From NCBI RefSeq assembly GCF_000337795.1, contig NZ_AOLP01000012.1, forward strand, positions 62,001 through 126,000: a DNA stretch of 64,000 bases, written 5' to 3'. This document shows, in pieces, positions 10,145 through 18,423 of this stretch. Numbering within the stretch: position 1 is the stretch's first letter; each line of letters opens with the position of its first letter. Below the pieces are notes generated by a model. That model ran no database searches. It was not told the origin of the DNA and saw nothing but the letters and a program-made list of their open reading frames with translations. This stretch comes from Haloferax denitrificans ATCC 35960 (GTDB lineage: Archaea > Halobacteriota > Halobacteria > Halobacteriales > Haloferacaceae). A program made the position numbers and the translations under genes.

Positions 10145-10684
10145 TCACTTCTCGTTGAACTGCGGCCGGGAGTTGAACGGCGCGAACGTCCCCGCGGGGT
10201 TGTTCACGTGGACCCACGCGTGGAGGCCCCAGTGGCCCGCCGCGAAGCCCCACATGCCGTCGTCGCTATCGCCGTGGAACAGGTCCGGGAACGGGCCGGC
10301 GTACGTCTCTATCTCGTCGAACAGGTACTCGGCCGCGCCGAGGACGAGCGTTTCCCTGCCGTTGCCCTCGTTTTTCCCGTAGACGAGCGCGGCGGGTTTC
10401 GTGAGGTCGACCTCGTCGTCGTAGTTCTCGATGACGTAGTCGTGGTTCACGTAGTGGTAGCCCATGCCCGGGATAAACGGACTTTCGAGGACGTATCCGT
10501 CTTCGATGGCCTTCCGAACGTCGGCGTACTTCGACGTGGCCGCCCGGACCGACGCGAGTTCGCGCTGGAGCGCCCCGCGGTGCGCCGCCGCGGGCGCGGC
10601 GAACGCGCCGACCGAGAGCGCACCGACGCCGAGTGCCTTCAGATACGTTCGTCGCCCGACCGGAGGGGTGCGTGATGTGCTCAT
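10145..10684 (-). CDS. Tat-exported hypothetical protein with His/Trp-rich C-terminus
   Basis: A 179-residue protein whose N-terminus has a twin-arginine signal (GRRTYLKALGVGALSVG, then an AAPAAAHR cleavage region), so it is probably secreted folded. The mature part has conserved-looking aromatic and His residues: GMGYHYVNHDYVIENYDD mid-protein and HWGLHAWVHVNNPAGTFAPF near the end. A similar C-terminal pattern occurs in bacterial periplasmic proteins of unknown function. No lipobox is present. I chose ATG at 10684, six codons inside the longest frame, because it sits closest to the Tat motif. Function unknown; a metal or heme role is possible but not shown. Confidence 0.75.
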   Translation of the reverse strand: MSTSRTPPVGRRTYLKALGVGALSVGAFAAPAAAHRGALQRELASVRAATSKYADVRKAIEDGYVLESPFIPGMGYHYVNHDYVIENYDDEVDLTKPAALVYGKNEGNGRETLVLGAAEYLFDEIETYAGPFPDLFHGDSDDGMWGFAAGHWGLHAWVHVNNPAGTFAPFNSRPQFNEK

Positions 10685-10877
10685 GCGACACACAATACGC
10701 ACCGGGAGAAGGTAGGTATGAATCGGGCACGGCGCGTCTCATAAACTGAGAGTCGCGTTACGAGCGTTCTTTTCGGTCCGACCACTCGACGCGCGGGCAC
10801 CCTCCGCCGGTCGCGGAGCGCCACGTTAGGCGGCCGTTAACGGCGTCGAAACCGTCGCCGCGGGCCGCCGCGGACAC

Positions 10878-11618
10878 TCACTCCTCGCGCGAGCGGTGTT
10901 CGTCCAGCGCCTCGTCGATGCTCAGCTCGCCGCCGGCGACGCGCCGGGCGAGCGCCTCGTCGATGGTGCGGTTGTCCTCGGACGCCTCCCGCGAGCGCGC
11001 CTTGATGCGCGTGAGCTCGCCCTCGGTCGGCTCTATCTCGCGGGACTCGATGCGCTCGCCGTCCCGGCGGGCGATGTTCACCGCGGCGAGCACGTCGCCC
11101 ATGCCGCGCGCGCCGCTTCCGAGGTACGGCGTCGTCCCGGTCTCGTCGACGAGTTCGACCGCGACGCCGTCGAGTTCGTTGATGAGCTTCGCGCCCTGTA
11201 AGCGCGCGCCGTCGCCGATGCGGACCACGGGGTCGACCGCGTCGTCGGTCTCTTCTCGGATGACCTCGACGGCGTCCGAAAGCGGGACGTGGAACGCGGC
11301 GACGACCGTCTCGCCCGAGAGGACCGCGATACCCGGTCTGGTTCCGGGGTCGACGCCGACGACGGTCTGTCCGCCGTCGCCGCGGAGGCTCGCGAGCGCC
11401 TCGTCGACGGCGCGGCGCACGTCGTCGCCCGTGGCGGTCACGCGGGTCACGTCGGCGTCGACGCCGCCAACATCGTCGTCGGGGCCGGTGAGGAGGACCT
11501 CCGCCCGTTCGGGCAGGGGGTCGCCCGGCTCGACGGTCGTGAACGCGACTCCTCGGCTCCGCAGTTCGGACACGGCCTCGTGGTAGAGGTCGAAGTCCGC
11601 GGTGGCGACGACTATCAC
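10878..11618 (-). CDS. RNase H-fold (RuvC/YqgF-like) hypothetical protein beside radB
   Basis: A 246-residue protein with two parts. Residues 1-80 look like a small alpha/beta domain; residues about 85-190 have the RNase H-fold nucleotide signature VVGVDPGTRPGIAVLSGETV followed by VVRIGDGARLQGAKLINEL and a later acidic strand (VELVDETGTTPYLG), like RuvC/YqgF and DUF460-type proteins. The catalytic carboxylates of true resolvases cannot be confirmed by eye. The last 50 residues are charged and probably helical. It is divergent from radB with 84 bases between, a context that fits DNA repair or recombination, but the activity is unproven. Confidence 0.75.
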   Translation of the reverse strand: MIVVATADFDLYHEAVSELRSRGVAFTTVEPGDPLPERAEVLLTGPDDDVGGVDADVTRVTATGDDVRRAVDEALASLRGDGGQTVVGVDPGTRPGIAVLSGETVVAAFHVPLSDAVEVIREETDDAVDPVVRIGDGARLQGAKLINELDGVAVELVDETGTTPYLGSGARGMGDVLAAVNIARRDGERIESREIEPTEGELTRIKARSREASEDNRTIDEALARRVAGGELSIDEALDEHRSREE

Positions 11619-11702
11619 GGGCGGTCTTTGGCGGCGGCGACGAATAAAGCGTCGTGCGCGGCGACCGGGGTCTTTTTCGGCCGGTGGCTCGCACCACCAG
11701 AC

Positions 11703-12392
11703 GTGACAGAGTCAGTCTCCACCGGCTGTGACGCGCTCGACGACCTCCTCGACGGCGGGTTCGAACGCGGCACCGTCACGCAGGTGTACGGTCCCTCCGC
11801 GGCCGGCAAGACCAACGTCGCGCTCTCGGCGGCGGTCCGGGTCGCCGCCGCGGGCGGCACCGTCGTCTACATCGACACCGAGGGCCTGTCGGTCGACCGC
11901 TTCCAACAGCTCGCGGAGGCGGTCGCCCCCGAGGACGTGGAGTCTGTGACCTCGCGGCTGATGATAAGCGAGGCGTACGATTTCGAGGACCAAGAACAGG
12001 CCGTCCGCGACGCCGAGGAGTTCGCCGCCAGCGCCGACCTCATCGTCCTCGACTCCGCGACCGGGTTCTACCGGCTCGAACGGACCGCCGAGGGCGACGG
12101 CGGCGAGGCGCTTCGCCGGGTGGCACGGCAGGTCACGCACCTGCTGTCGCTCGCGCGCAAACACGACCTCGCGGTCGTCCTGACGAACCAGGTGTACTCT
12201 GACCCAGACACCGACCGGACGCGCGCGCTCGGCGGCCACACTCTCGAACACTGGACCGGGACCGTCGTCCGTCTCGACCGCTTCCGCGGCGGCAACCGCC
12301 GGGCGACGCTGGAGAAACACCGCGCGAAACCCGCCGGGGAGACGGCGACGTTCAAGATAACGGACCGCGGGCTCTCCGCGGCGGACGTGTAG
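11703..12392 (+). CDS. radB: RadB, RadA/RecA-family recombination mediator
   Basis: A 229-residue RecA-superfamily ATPase. Walker A is GPSAAGKT at residues 30-37 and Walker B is LIVLDSATG; the L2-side segment LTNQVYSD is also present. It consists of the ATPase core only, without the N-terminal helix-hairpin-helix domain of RadA, which is the definition of RadB. The family assists RadA-dependent homologous recombination. The frame stays open far upstream, but the core domain begins directly after a GTG at 11703 (VTESVSTGCDALDDLL), which I take as the start. Divergent from the RNase H-fold gene. Confidence 0.92.
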   Translation: MTESVSTGCDALDDLLDGGFERGTVTQVYGPSAAGKTNVALSAAVRVAAAGGTVVYIDTEGLSVDRFQQLAEAVAPEDVESVTSRLMISEAYDFEDQEQAVRDAEEFAASADLIVLDSATGFYRLERTAEGDGGEALRRVARQVTHLLSLARKHDLAVVLTNQVYSDPDTDRTRALGGHTLEHWTGTVVRLDRFRGGNRRATLEKHRAKPAGETATFKITDRGLSAADV

Positions 12393-12493
12393 AAAAAGGT
12401 CGACGCGGCCGGGCGGACGACCCGGCCGAATCCCGCTCCTGTCTTCAGTTTCTGCTTCGTCTCGGGCGCGCCGATGAGCGCCGGGCGACTGCG

Positions 12494-13636
12494 TTACAGG
12501 TCGTTGAGCTTGCGGAGCAGTTGGCCGCGGTAGCGCTCGTCGGCCTCGAAGCCCTTGACTTCGAGCACGTTGCGTTCGAGTTTGTCGAGCGCGACGTGGA
12601 ACGCGTGTTCGGCGCCGTAGCCCTCGCCGCTACCGGCCAGTTGGCCGTGGCTCGTGCGGAGCCGAATCTGGCACTGGATGAGCGGCGTGCCGCGGAGCTT
12701 CTCTTTGTGCTCGTGGAAGCGGACGTGGGCGTGGAGCACGCTCATCCGCTGGTACTTGTCCGCGACCTCGGTGATAGCCGAGTTGATGTCGGCGCGGCTC
12801 AGCGTTTCGAGGAGGCCGATGTTCGTGACCTGCACGTCCATCTGCTCTTCTTCGGTGTAGGTGAGCGCGCGGAGCACGTCGGTCTTGGTCACCACGCCGA
12901 GGACCTCGCCGTCGTCGGCGGCGGGCGTGACGACCAGCCCGGCGATGTTGTGTTCCAGCATGCGCGCGACCGCGTCGCGGACGCTCTCTTCGGGCGTCGC
13001 CGTGCGCGCCGGGCTGGTCATCAGGTCGTAGACCGGGAGGTCGAGCATCCGGTCGGTGTCGCCGCGGCGGTCCTGTTTGCCCTGCCGACCCTCGTCGCGC
13101 ACCATGAACTCGACGAGGTCGTAGGTGGTCAGGATACCTTCGAGGCGGCCCTCGTCGTTGACGACCGGCAACCGCGAGACGCCGTGTTCGCGGAGGCGGT
13201 TGATGGCCTGCCCGAGGTGGTCGCGCTCGCCGACGGTGACCACGTCGTCGGTGTAAATCTGCTCGACGGTCAGCGCGTCGAGGTTGTCGAGGACGGCTTC
13301 GAGGATGGCGTCCTGCGTGATGATGCCGTACTGTTTTTCGCCCTCGTAGACCGGCGCGACCTTCGTGTCGCCCTCGACGAGCATGCGCGCGACCTCGCGC
13401 ACGTTCTCGTGACGGTCTATCTTGGGGACGGCCTTCGTCAGCGCGGCCGCTTTGGTGTTGTCCTCGACGTGCGAGTTGATGAGCTGTTTCTCACCGATGA
13501 CGCCCGCGTACTCGCCGTCGTCCTGAACGATGATGCCCTTAGGGTTTTCCCGCTCGAAGATGGAGCGGACTTTGCCTAATCGCTCGTCAACGTCGACCTC
13601 GATGAAATCAGGAGTGGCGATATCAGCAATATCCAT
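12494..13636 (-). CDS. Four-CBS-domain protein fused to an HPF/RaiA-like ribosome-binding domain
   Basis: A 380-residue protein. Residues about 1-260 contain four CBS motifs in two Bateman pairs, recognisable by repeats such as GVIGEKQLI, GIITQDAILEAV, GILTTYDLVEFMV and GVVTKTDVLRAL. Residues about 267-375 resemble the hibernation-promoting factor/RaiA/sigma-54-modulation fold: DINSAITEVADKYQRMSVLH, then QCQIRLRTSHGQLAGSGEG and HVALDKLERNVLEVKG, which match the family pattern of a beta strand followed by a helix with the D-KLE motif. CBS pairs usually bind adenine nucleotides, so an energy-sensing ribosome-inactivating role is a reasonable inference. It is a single gene with no operon partner. 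Confidence 0.85.
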   Translation of the reverse strand: MDIADIATPDFIEVDVDERLGKVRSIFERENPKGIIVQDDGEYAGVIGEKQLINSHVEDNTKAAALTKAVPKIDRHENVREVARMLVEGDTKVAPVYEGEKQYGIITQDAILEAVLDNLDALTVEQIYTDDVVTVGERDHLGQAINRLREHGVSRLPVVNDEGRLEGILTTYDLVEFMVRDEGRQGKQDRRGDTDRMLDLPVYDLMTSPARTATPEESVRDAVARMLEHNIAGLVVTPAADDGEVLGVVTKTDVLRALTYTEEEQMDVQVTNIGLLETLSRADINSAITEVADKYQRMSVLHAHVRFHEHKEKLRGTPLIQCQIRLRTSHGQLAGSGEGYGAEHAFHVALDKLERNVLEVKGFEADERYRGQLLRKLNDL

Positions 13637-14026
13637 AATACATCCTTACATACAACGCCTCGTCTCTTGAAGGTTCGTCCCGTTTCCACCCGCTAGGAAG
13701 GACCGAAATCGCAAGGCCACGACGGGGCTGAAGGGGCGAATTCCGCCGGCAGACGGCCTATGTCTATTGTTAACACTCCAATTCCGCTGAATGTCGCCGT
13801 TTCTCGCCGACGCGCCGGCCGGGGACGCCGGCCGCGAGGGGCAGTACTCTCAGTCGGTTGTCAGCCCTCGCCGGGTCATTTCGGGGGCGTTCCGGTCTAA
13901 CTCCCCCGCCGAACGCGGCCCAGTTATATCCCTGAATTCGGCGGTAGTCCCGGCCTAACCTGCCGAATTCGGACATCTAGTCGCTCCATACTTACAGTAG
14001 TTCCTACCGTTCAGTATTTCCAGAGA
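13637..14026. other. Intergenic region with repeated GAATTC-centred motifs
   Basis: 390 bases between two genes transcribed away from each other (CBS gene leftward, pilB-like gene rightward). AATTCCGC occurs at 13739-13746 and 13780-13787, and its inverted counterpart GAATTCGGC at 13935-13943; GCCGAATTCGG at 13962-13972 contains a perfect 10-base palindrome. AT-rich patches near 13763-13782 and 13923-13930 may be promoter elements. A 68-codon minus-strand frame at 13770-13976 has no coding character. No RNA gene seen. Confidence 0.5.
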
Positions 14027-16303
14027 ATGGCGTCTCCTGACAAGAATTCCCAGACTGACCGCCGCGATGGCGAAGAATCGTTCCGAGCAGACGGTGGCAC
14101 CGCCGAACTGGTCCCCACGACCGGTCCGGAGGCGATGGCCGCCCGCGCGAGTGAACTCCCGGTCCCCGCGTCGGACCGCATCGAGTACGGCCCCGCCGAC
14201 CCCGTCGAAGACGAGGCGGAAGACGAAGACCGCCCGGAAACGCTCCGGGAGGCCGTCCTCCGCGAGGTGAAGGCGTTCTTCGCCGCCATCGACGACGAGA
14301 CGGCGTTCGCGCCCGCGCCCTCCGAGGCGTTCATCGAAGACAAGTTCTTCGACTTCGCGTTCCTCGACGGCGTCGAGGCCATCGAACACTACTGGGTGAA
14401 CAAGCCCTTCGCGTTCGTCTCCATCCTGTACGACCACGAGAAGCGCGAACACCGGTACCACGTGAGCGAGCCGCTCCTCGACCCCTTCGAGGACTTCGTG
14501 CGCGAGGACCTGACGAAGATTCTGCGCAACAGCCTGCTGTACCGCGACCTCGACGCCGACGGCGACCGCGAGGACGTCTTCGACGAGGAGGCCCGCGAGA
14601 TAATCTCCGAACACGCCGCGACGGTCGAAGAGGGGTCGCTCTGGAAGCTGTTTTACTTCCTGCTTCGGGACTTCATCCACTTCGGCCGCATCGACCCCGT
14701 GATGCGCGACCCCGGCATCGAAGACATCTCCTGTGACGGCGACGACGTGCCCGTCTACGTCTTCCACAGCGTCTACCGGGACGTGCCGACGAACGTCGTC
14801 TTCGACGACGGCGACCTCTCGTCGTTCACCATCCGCCTCGCGCAACGCGCGGGCAAGCAAGTGACGGTCTCCGACCCGCTCGTGGACGCGAGCCTCCCGG
14901 ACGGCTCGCGCGTCCAGTTGACCCTCGGCTCCGACATCGCCACCCGCGGGTCGAACTTCACCATCCGGAAGTTCTCGGACGTGCCGCTGTCGCCGGTCGA
15001 CCTCGTGCGCTGGAACACCTTCAGCGTCGAGCAGATGGCGTACTTCTGGCTCGCCATCGAGAACAACCGCTCGCTCATCTTCGCGGGCGGCACGGGCTCC
15101 GGGAAGACCACCTCGATGAACGCGGTGTCCTTCTTCGTCCCCGGCCACGCGAAGGTCGTCTCCATCGAGGACACCCGCGAAATCACCCTCCCGCACGACA
15201 ACTGGATTCAGTCGGTCACCCGCGACACGTTCACTGCCGACGGCCGCGGCGAGGTGTCGATGTACGCGCTCCTGCAGGCCGCGCTCCGACAGCGCCCCGA
15301 GTACCTGCTGGTCGGCGAGATTCGCACGGAAGAGCGCGTCGCCCTGACGTTCTTCCACTCCATCGCCACGGGCCACACCGCGTACACGACGTTCCACGCA
15401 GACTCCTCGGAGGGCGTGGTCCACCGCATGCGCAACGAGCCCCTCGGCGTGCCCGCCCAGATGCTCTCGGACCTCGACATCATCTCGGTCCAAAAGCAGA
15501 TTCACCTCGACGGCGACCGGACCCGCCGGAACATCGCCGTCACCGAAATCGCCGGCGTCGACGACGACGGCGAGGTCGAACTCCGCGACGTGTTCAAGCG
15601 CAACCCCGAAAACGACGCCCACGAGCGCGTCGGCGACTCCGTCGTCCTCGACGAAATCGCCGCCGAGCGCGGCTGGACGAAGGCCGACCTCAAGTACGAA
15701 CTCGACATCCGCGCCGACGTGCTCCGGTACATCGCCGCCTCGGGCGTCGACGACTACCTGACGGTGTCGGCGATGATTCGCCGCTTCGAGCGCGACCGCG
15801 AGGGCCTCCTCGCGCACGTCTACGCCGAGACCTCGCTGGTCTCCGTCGACGACGAGGCCGACGAACACGGCGACGACGCGGCCGACGAGGCTGACGCCCC
15901 GGCCGACGACCTCGACGACGACGAAATCGAGGTCTCGCCCGAGACCGAGCGGCTCCTCGCGGACCTGTTCGACATCGAGTTAGACGACGACGCTGACGGC
16001 GACGAAACGCCCGACGCCGCCGAGGCGGAGGCCGCCCCCGAACCCGCGCCCGCCGCCGAAAGCGACGACGCTGATGTCGGCGCAGACGACGCGGAAGCCG
16101 ATTCCGCTGTCGTCGCAGACGCCGTCGAGTTCGACGATATCGCGGAGGCCGGCCCCGCGCCGGCCGATGACGCCTCGGACGCTTCGGACGCTTCCGACGC
16201 TTCGGACGCTTCCGACGCCTCAGATGGCTCGGTCGCCGACGAACCCGACGACGCCGAAACCGTGACCGACGACGACGACCGGGAGGCCGACGATGCCCGC
16301 TGA
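14027..16303 (+). CDS. Type IV pilus/TadA-like secretion ATPase with Asp-rich repeat tail
   Basis: A 758-residue ATPase of the VirB11/PilB/TadA superfamily, which powers assembly of pilin-like subunits. Core motifs are the Walker A GGTGSGKT (about residues 353-360), SIEDTREITLPHDNWIQSVT (Asp box) and LLQAALRQRPEYLLVGEIRT (Walker B region), then ATGHTAYTTFHADS (His box). Residues about 605-758 are an acidic, low-complexity tail that includes six near-identical DAS triplets around 16179-16225; this tail is not part of the family. ATG at 14027 follows a non-coding upstream region, and the stop overlaps the next gene by 11 bases. Start of a four-gene operon. Confidence 0.93.
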   Translation: MASPDKNSQTDRRDGEESFRADGGTAELVPTTGPEAMAARASELPVPASDRIEYGPADPVEDEAEDEDRPETLREAVLREVKAFFAAIDDETAFAPAPSEAFIEDKFFDFAFLDGVEAIEHYWVNKPFAFVSILYDHEKREHRYHVSEPLLDPFEDFVREDLTKILRNSLLYRDLDADGDREDVFDEEAREIISEHAATVEEGSLWKLFYFLLRDFIHFGRIDPVMRDPGIEDISCDGDDVPVYVFHSVYRDVPTNVVFDDGDLSSFTIRLAQRAGKQVTVSDPLVDASLPDGSRVQLTLGSDIATRGSNFTIRKFSDVPLSPVDLVRWNTFSVEQMAYFWLAIENNRSLIFAGGTGSGKTTSMNAVSFFVPGHAKVVSIEDTREITLPHDNWIQSVTRDTFTADGRGEVSMYALLQAALRQRPEYLLVGEIRTEERVALTFFHSIATGHTAYTTFHADSSEGVVHRMRNEPLGVPAQMLSDLDIISVQKQIHLDGDRTRRNIAVTEIAGVDDDGEVELRDVFKRNPENDAHERVGDSVVLDEIAAERGWTKADLKYELDIRADVLRYIAASGVDDYLTVSAMIRRFERDREGLLAHVYAETSLVSVDDEADEHGDDAADEADAPADDLDDDEIEVSPETERLLADLFDIELDDDADGDETPDAAEAEAAPEPAPAAESDDADVGADDAEADSAVVADAVEFDDIAEAGPAPADDASDASDASDASDASDASDGSVADEPDDAETVTDDDDREADDAR

Positions 16304-18419
16304 CTCGTCGGCGTCGGTTCCCCTGCCCGACTACGAGGTCGAGCAGTACTTCCCGCGCGAACACTTCGACGAGTCGCCCGAGGAGGTCGAGCGACTCCGC
16401 CAGCGCTACGGCTACGTCCGCACGTACTTCAAGCGCCACCCGGCGGGCCACCGCGACCTCCAGCGCTGGCTGAACCAGACCCGCGTGGGCACGACCTACG
16501 ACCTGTATCTCACCCAGTCGATTAAGCTGGCGGTCGTCACCGCGGCGTTCGGCTCGCTCGTCGGGCTCGCGCTCACGTTCGTCCTCGCCCGCACGGGCGT
16601 GCTGGCGAACGCGTCGAGCCCCGTGAGCCTCGGCATCGCGGCGCGATACGTCGCCCCGCTTTCCCCCTACAAGGTGCCCATCCTCGGCGTGGTCCTCGTC
16701 GGCCTCGTCGGCGGGTTGGCGGCCGCCGGGACCTACTACGCCCGGTACTACCTCCCCAAGAGCCGCGCCGAGATGCGCGGCCGGAGCATCGACATCCTGC
16801 TCCCGCACGCCATCGTCTACATGTACGCGCTCAGCCACGGCGGGATGAGCTTCCTCGAAGTCATCCGCTCCGTCGCCGACGCGCCCGACTACGGCGAGGT
16901 GTCCCGCGAGTTCGAGATGATCGCCCGCGACATGGACCTGTTCGGTAACGACCTGTTCACGGCGCTCCGCAACTCCCGGAACCTGACGCCCTCGATCAAC
17001 TTCGAGCAGTTCCTCGACGACTTGCTGTCGGTCCTCGACTCCGGCGGCGACGTGACCGCCTTCCTCGACCGCGAGTCCGCGACGTACCTCGAAGAGGCCC
17101 GCGACGAACAGGAGGACTTCATCGAGACGCTGTCGATGCTCTCGGAGGTGTTCGTCGCCGCGTTCGTCGCCGCGCCGCTCCTGCTCATCGTCACCCTGAT
17201 GGTCATCAGCTTCCTCGGCGGCGACACGCTCGTCCAGCTGTACGCGCTGAACTACCTCATCTTCCCGCTCGGGATGGGGCTGTTCTTGCTCCTCGTGGAC
17301 GTGCTCTCCTCGCCGTACACCCAGGACACGGTCCGGACGAAACACGACGTGACCGTCCTCGAAGAGATTCGGACGGTCGTGGTCGACTTCCTCGGCGCGA
17401 TGCGCCGCGAGGTCCAGCGCGCCCGCGAGGCCCGCTGGGGGAGCGACGGAATCGCCTCCGACGGCGGCTTCGTCGACGAGCGACTCGACGACTACCGCCT
17501 CGAAAACGCGGTGTACGAGCTTCGGACGCTCATCGGCGACCCGCTCGACATCATGCGCCGCCAGCCGTACCTCTCGGCGGCCTTCACGGTGCCCGTCGCG
17601 CTCCTGTCGGTCGTCGCCGTCTACGTGCTCGGCCTCGCGACGCCGAGCCTCGACGCCATGCTCACGAACCCGTACAACACGACGGTCTGGTACGTCGTCC
17701 TCCCGTTCGCCATCGTGGCGGTCCCGCTGACGGTGTTCCACGAGCTTCGGACCCGCCGCGAGCGCACCCTCGAACGGCGCTTCCCCGACACGCTGAACCT
17801 GCTGTCGAGCGCCAACCAGATGGGCATCTCGCTGGTCGAGTCGCTCGCGCTCGTCTCCCGCTGGTCGAACGGCGCGCTCGCGGACGAACTCCGCGCGCTC
17901 CGCAACGACATCCGCTGGAACCACGACGCCCACGCGGCGCTCATGGCGTTCGCCACCCGGCTCAACGTCCCGCAACTCTCGCGGGTCATCCGGCTCATCG
18001 CCAGCGGCGGCCGCACCAGCGGCGACCTCTCGCGCGTCCTCAGCGTCGCCGCGGAGGACACCCGCAACCGCTACAAACTGGAGAAGTCCCGCCGTCGCGC
18101 GATGGGTTCGTACATCGCCATCGTCGTCATCGGGTACTTCGTCTACCTGTTCGTCATCCTGATGCTCGGTGCGAGCTACCTCGCCCCGCTCGCCGAGATG
18201 ACCGCGCCCACGACGGCGTCGAACGGGCAGGCGCTCCCCATCGGTATCGGCTCCGTCCCGCTGGCGAACTTCCACGTGGTGTTCTTCCACTCCGCGCTGA
18301 TTCAGGCGGTCGGAAGCGGGCTCCTCGCCGGCAAACTCGCCGACAACAGCGCCCTCAGCGGGTTGAAGTACGCCCTCGGACTGTCCGCGCTGGCGCTCGT
18401 CGCCTTCGCACTGGTGTAA
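16293..18419 (+). CDS. Archaeal TadC/PilC-like pilus assembly membrane protein
   Basis: A 708-residue membrane platform protein with two type II secretion F (T2SF) domains: one around residues 150-320 (AIVYMYALSHGGMSFLEVIR) and one around 490-640 (NLLSSANQMGISLVESLALV). About eight or nine hydrophobic segments lie around and between them. It overlaps the ATPase gene by 11 bases, as expected for an ATPase-platform pair. The family anchors the ATPase and guides pilin insertion in archaella and archaeal pili. No prepilin peptidase gene is visible nearby, so processing would depend on one encoded elsewhere. Confidence 0.92.
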   Translation: MPADSSASVPLPDYEVEQYFPREHFDESPEEVERLRQRYGYVRTYFKRHPAGHRDLQRWLNQTRVGTTYDLYLTQSIKLAVVTAAFGSLVGLALTFVLARTGVLANASSPVSLGIAARYVAPLSPYKVPILGVVLVGLVGGLAAAGTYYARYYLPKSRAEMRGRSIDILLPHAIVYMYALSHGGMSFLEVIRSVADAPDYGEVSREFEMIARDMDLFGNDLFTALRNSRNLTPSINFEQFLDDLLSVLDSGGDVTAFLDRESATYLEEARDEQEDFIETLSMLSEVFVAAFVAAPLLLIVTLMVISFLGGDTLVQLYALNYLIFPLGMGLFLLLVDVLSSPYTQDTVRTKHDVTVLEEIRTVVVDFLGAMRREVQRAREARWGSDGIASDGGFVDERLDDYRLENAVYELRTLIGDPLDIMRRQPYLSAAFTVPVALLSVVAVYVLGLATPSLDAMLTNPYNTTVWYVVLPFAIVAVPLTVFHELRTRRERTLERRFPDTLNLLSSANQMGISLVESLALVSRWSNGALADELRALRNDIRWNHDAHAALMAFATRLNVPQLSRVIRLIASGGRTSGDLSRVLSVAAEDTRNRYKLEKSRRRAMGSYIAIVVIGYFVYLFVILMLGASYLAPLAEMTAPTTASNGQALPIGIGSVPLANFHVVFFHSALIQAVGSGLLAGKLADNSALSGLKYALGLSALALVAFALV

Positions 18420-18423
18420 GGCC

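Noticed and set aside
13770-13976. 68-codon minus-strand frame between the CBS and pilB-like genes
   Set aside because: No domain, no promoter-like element at the right distance, and it lies over the inverted GAATTC motifs.
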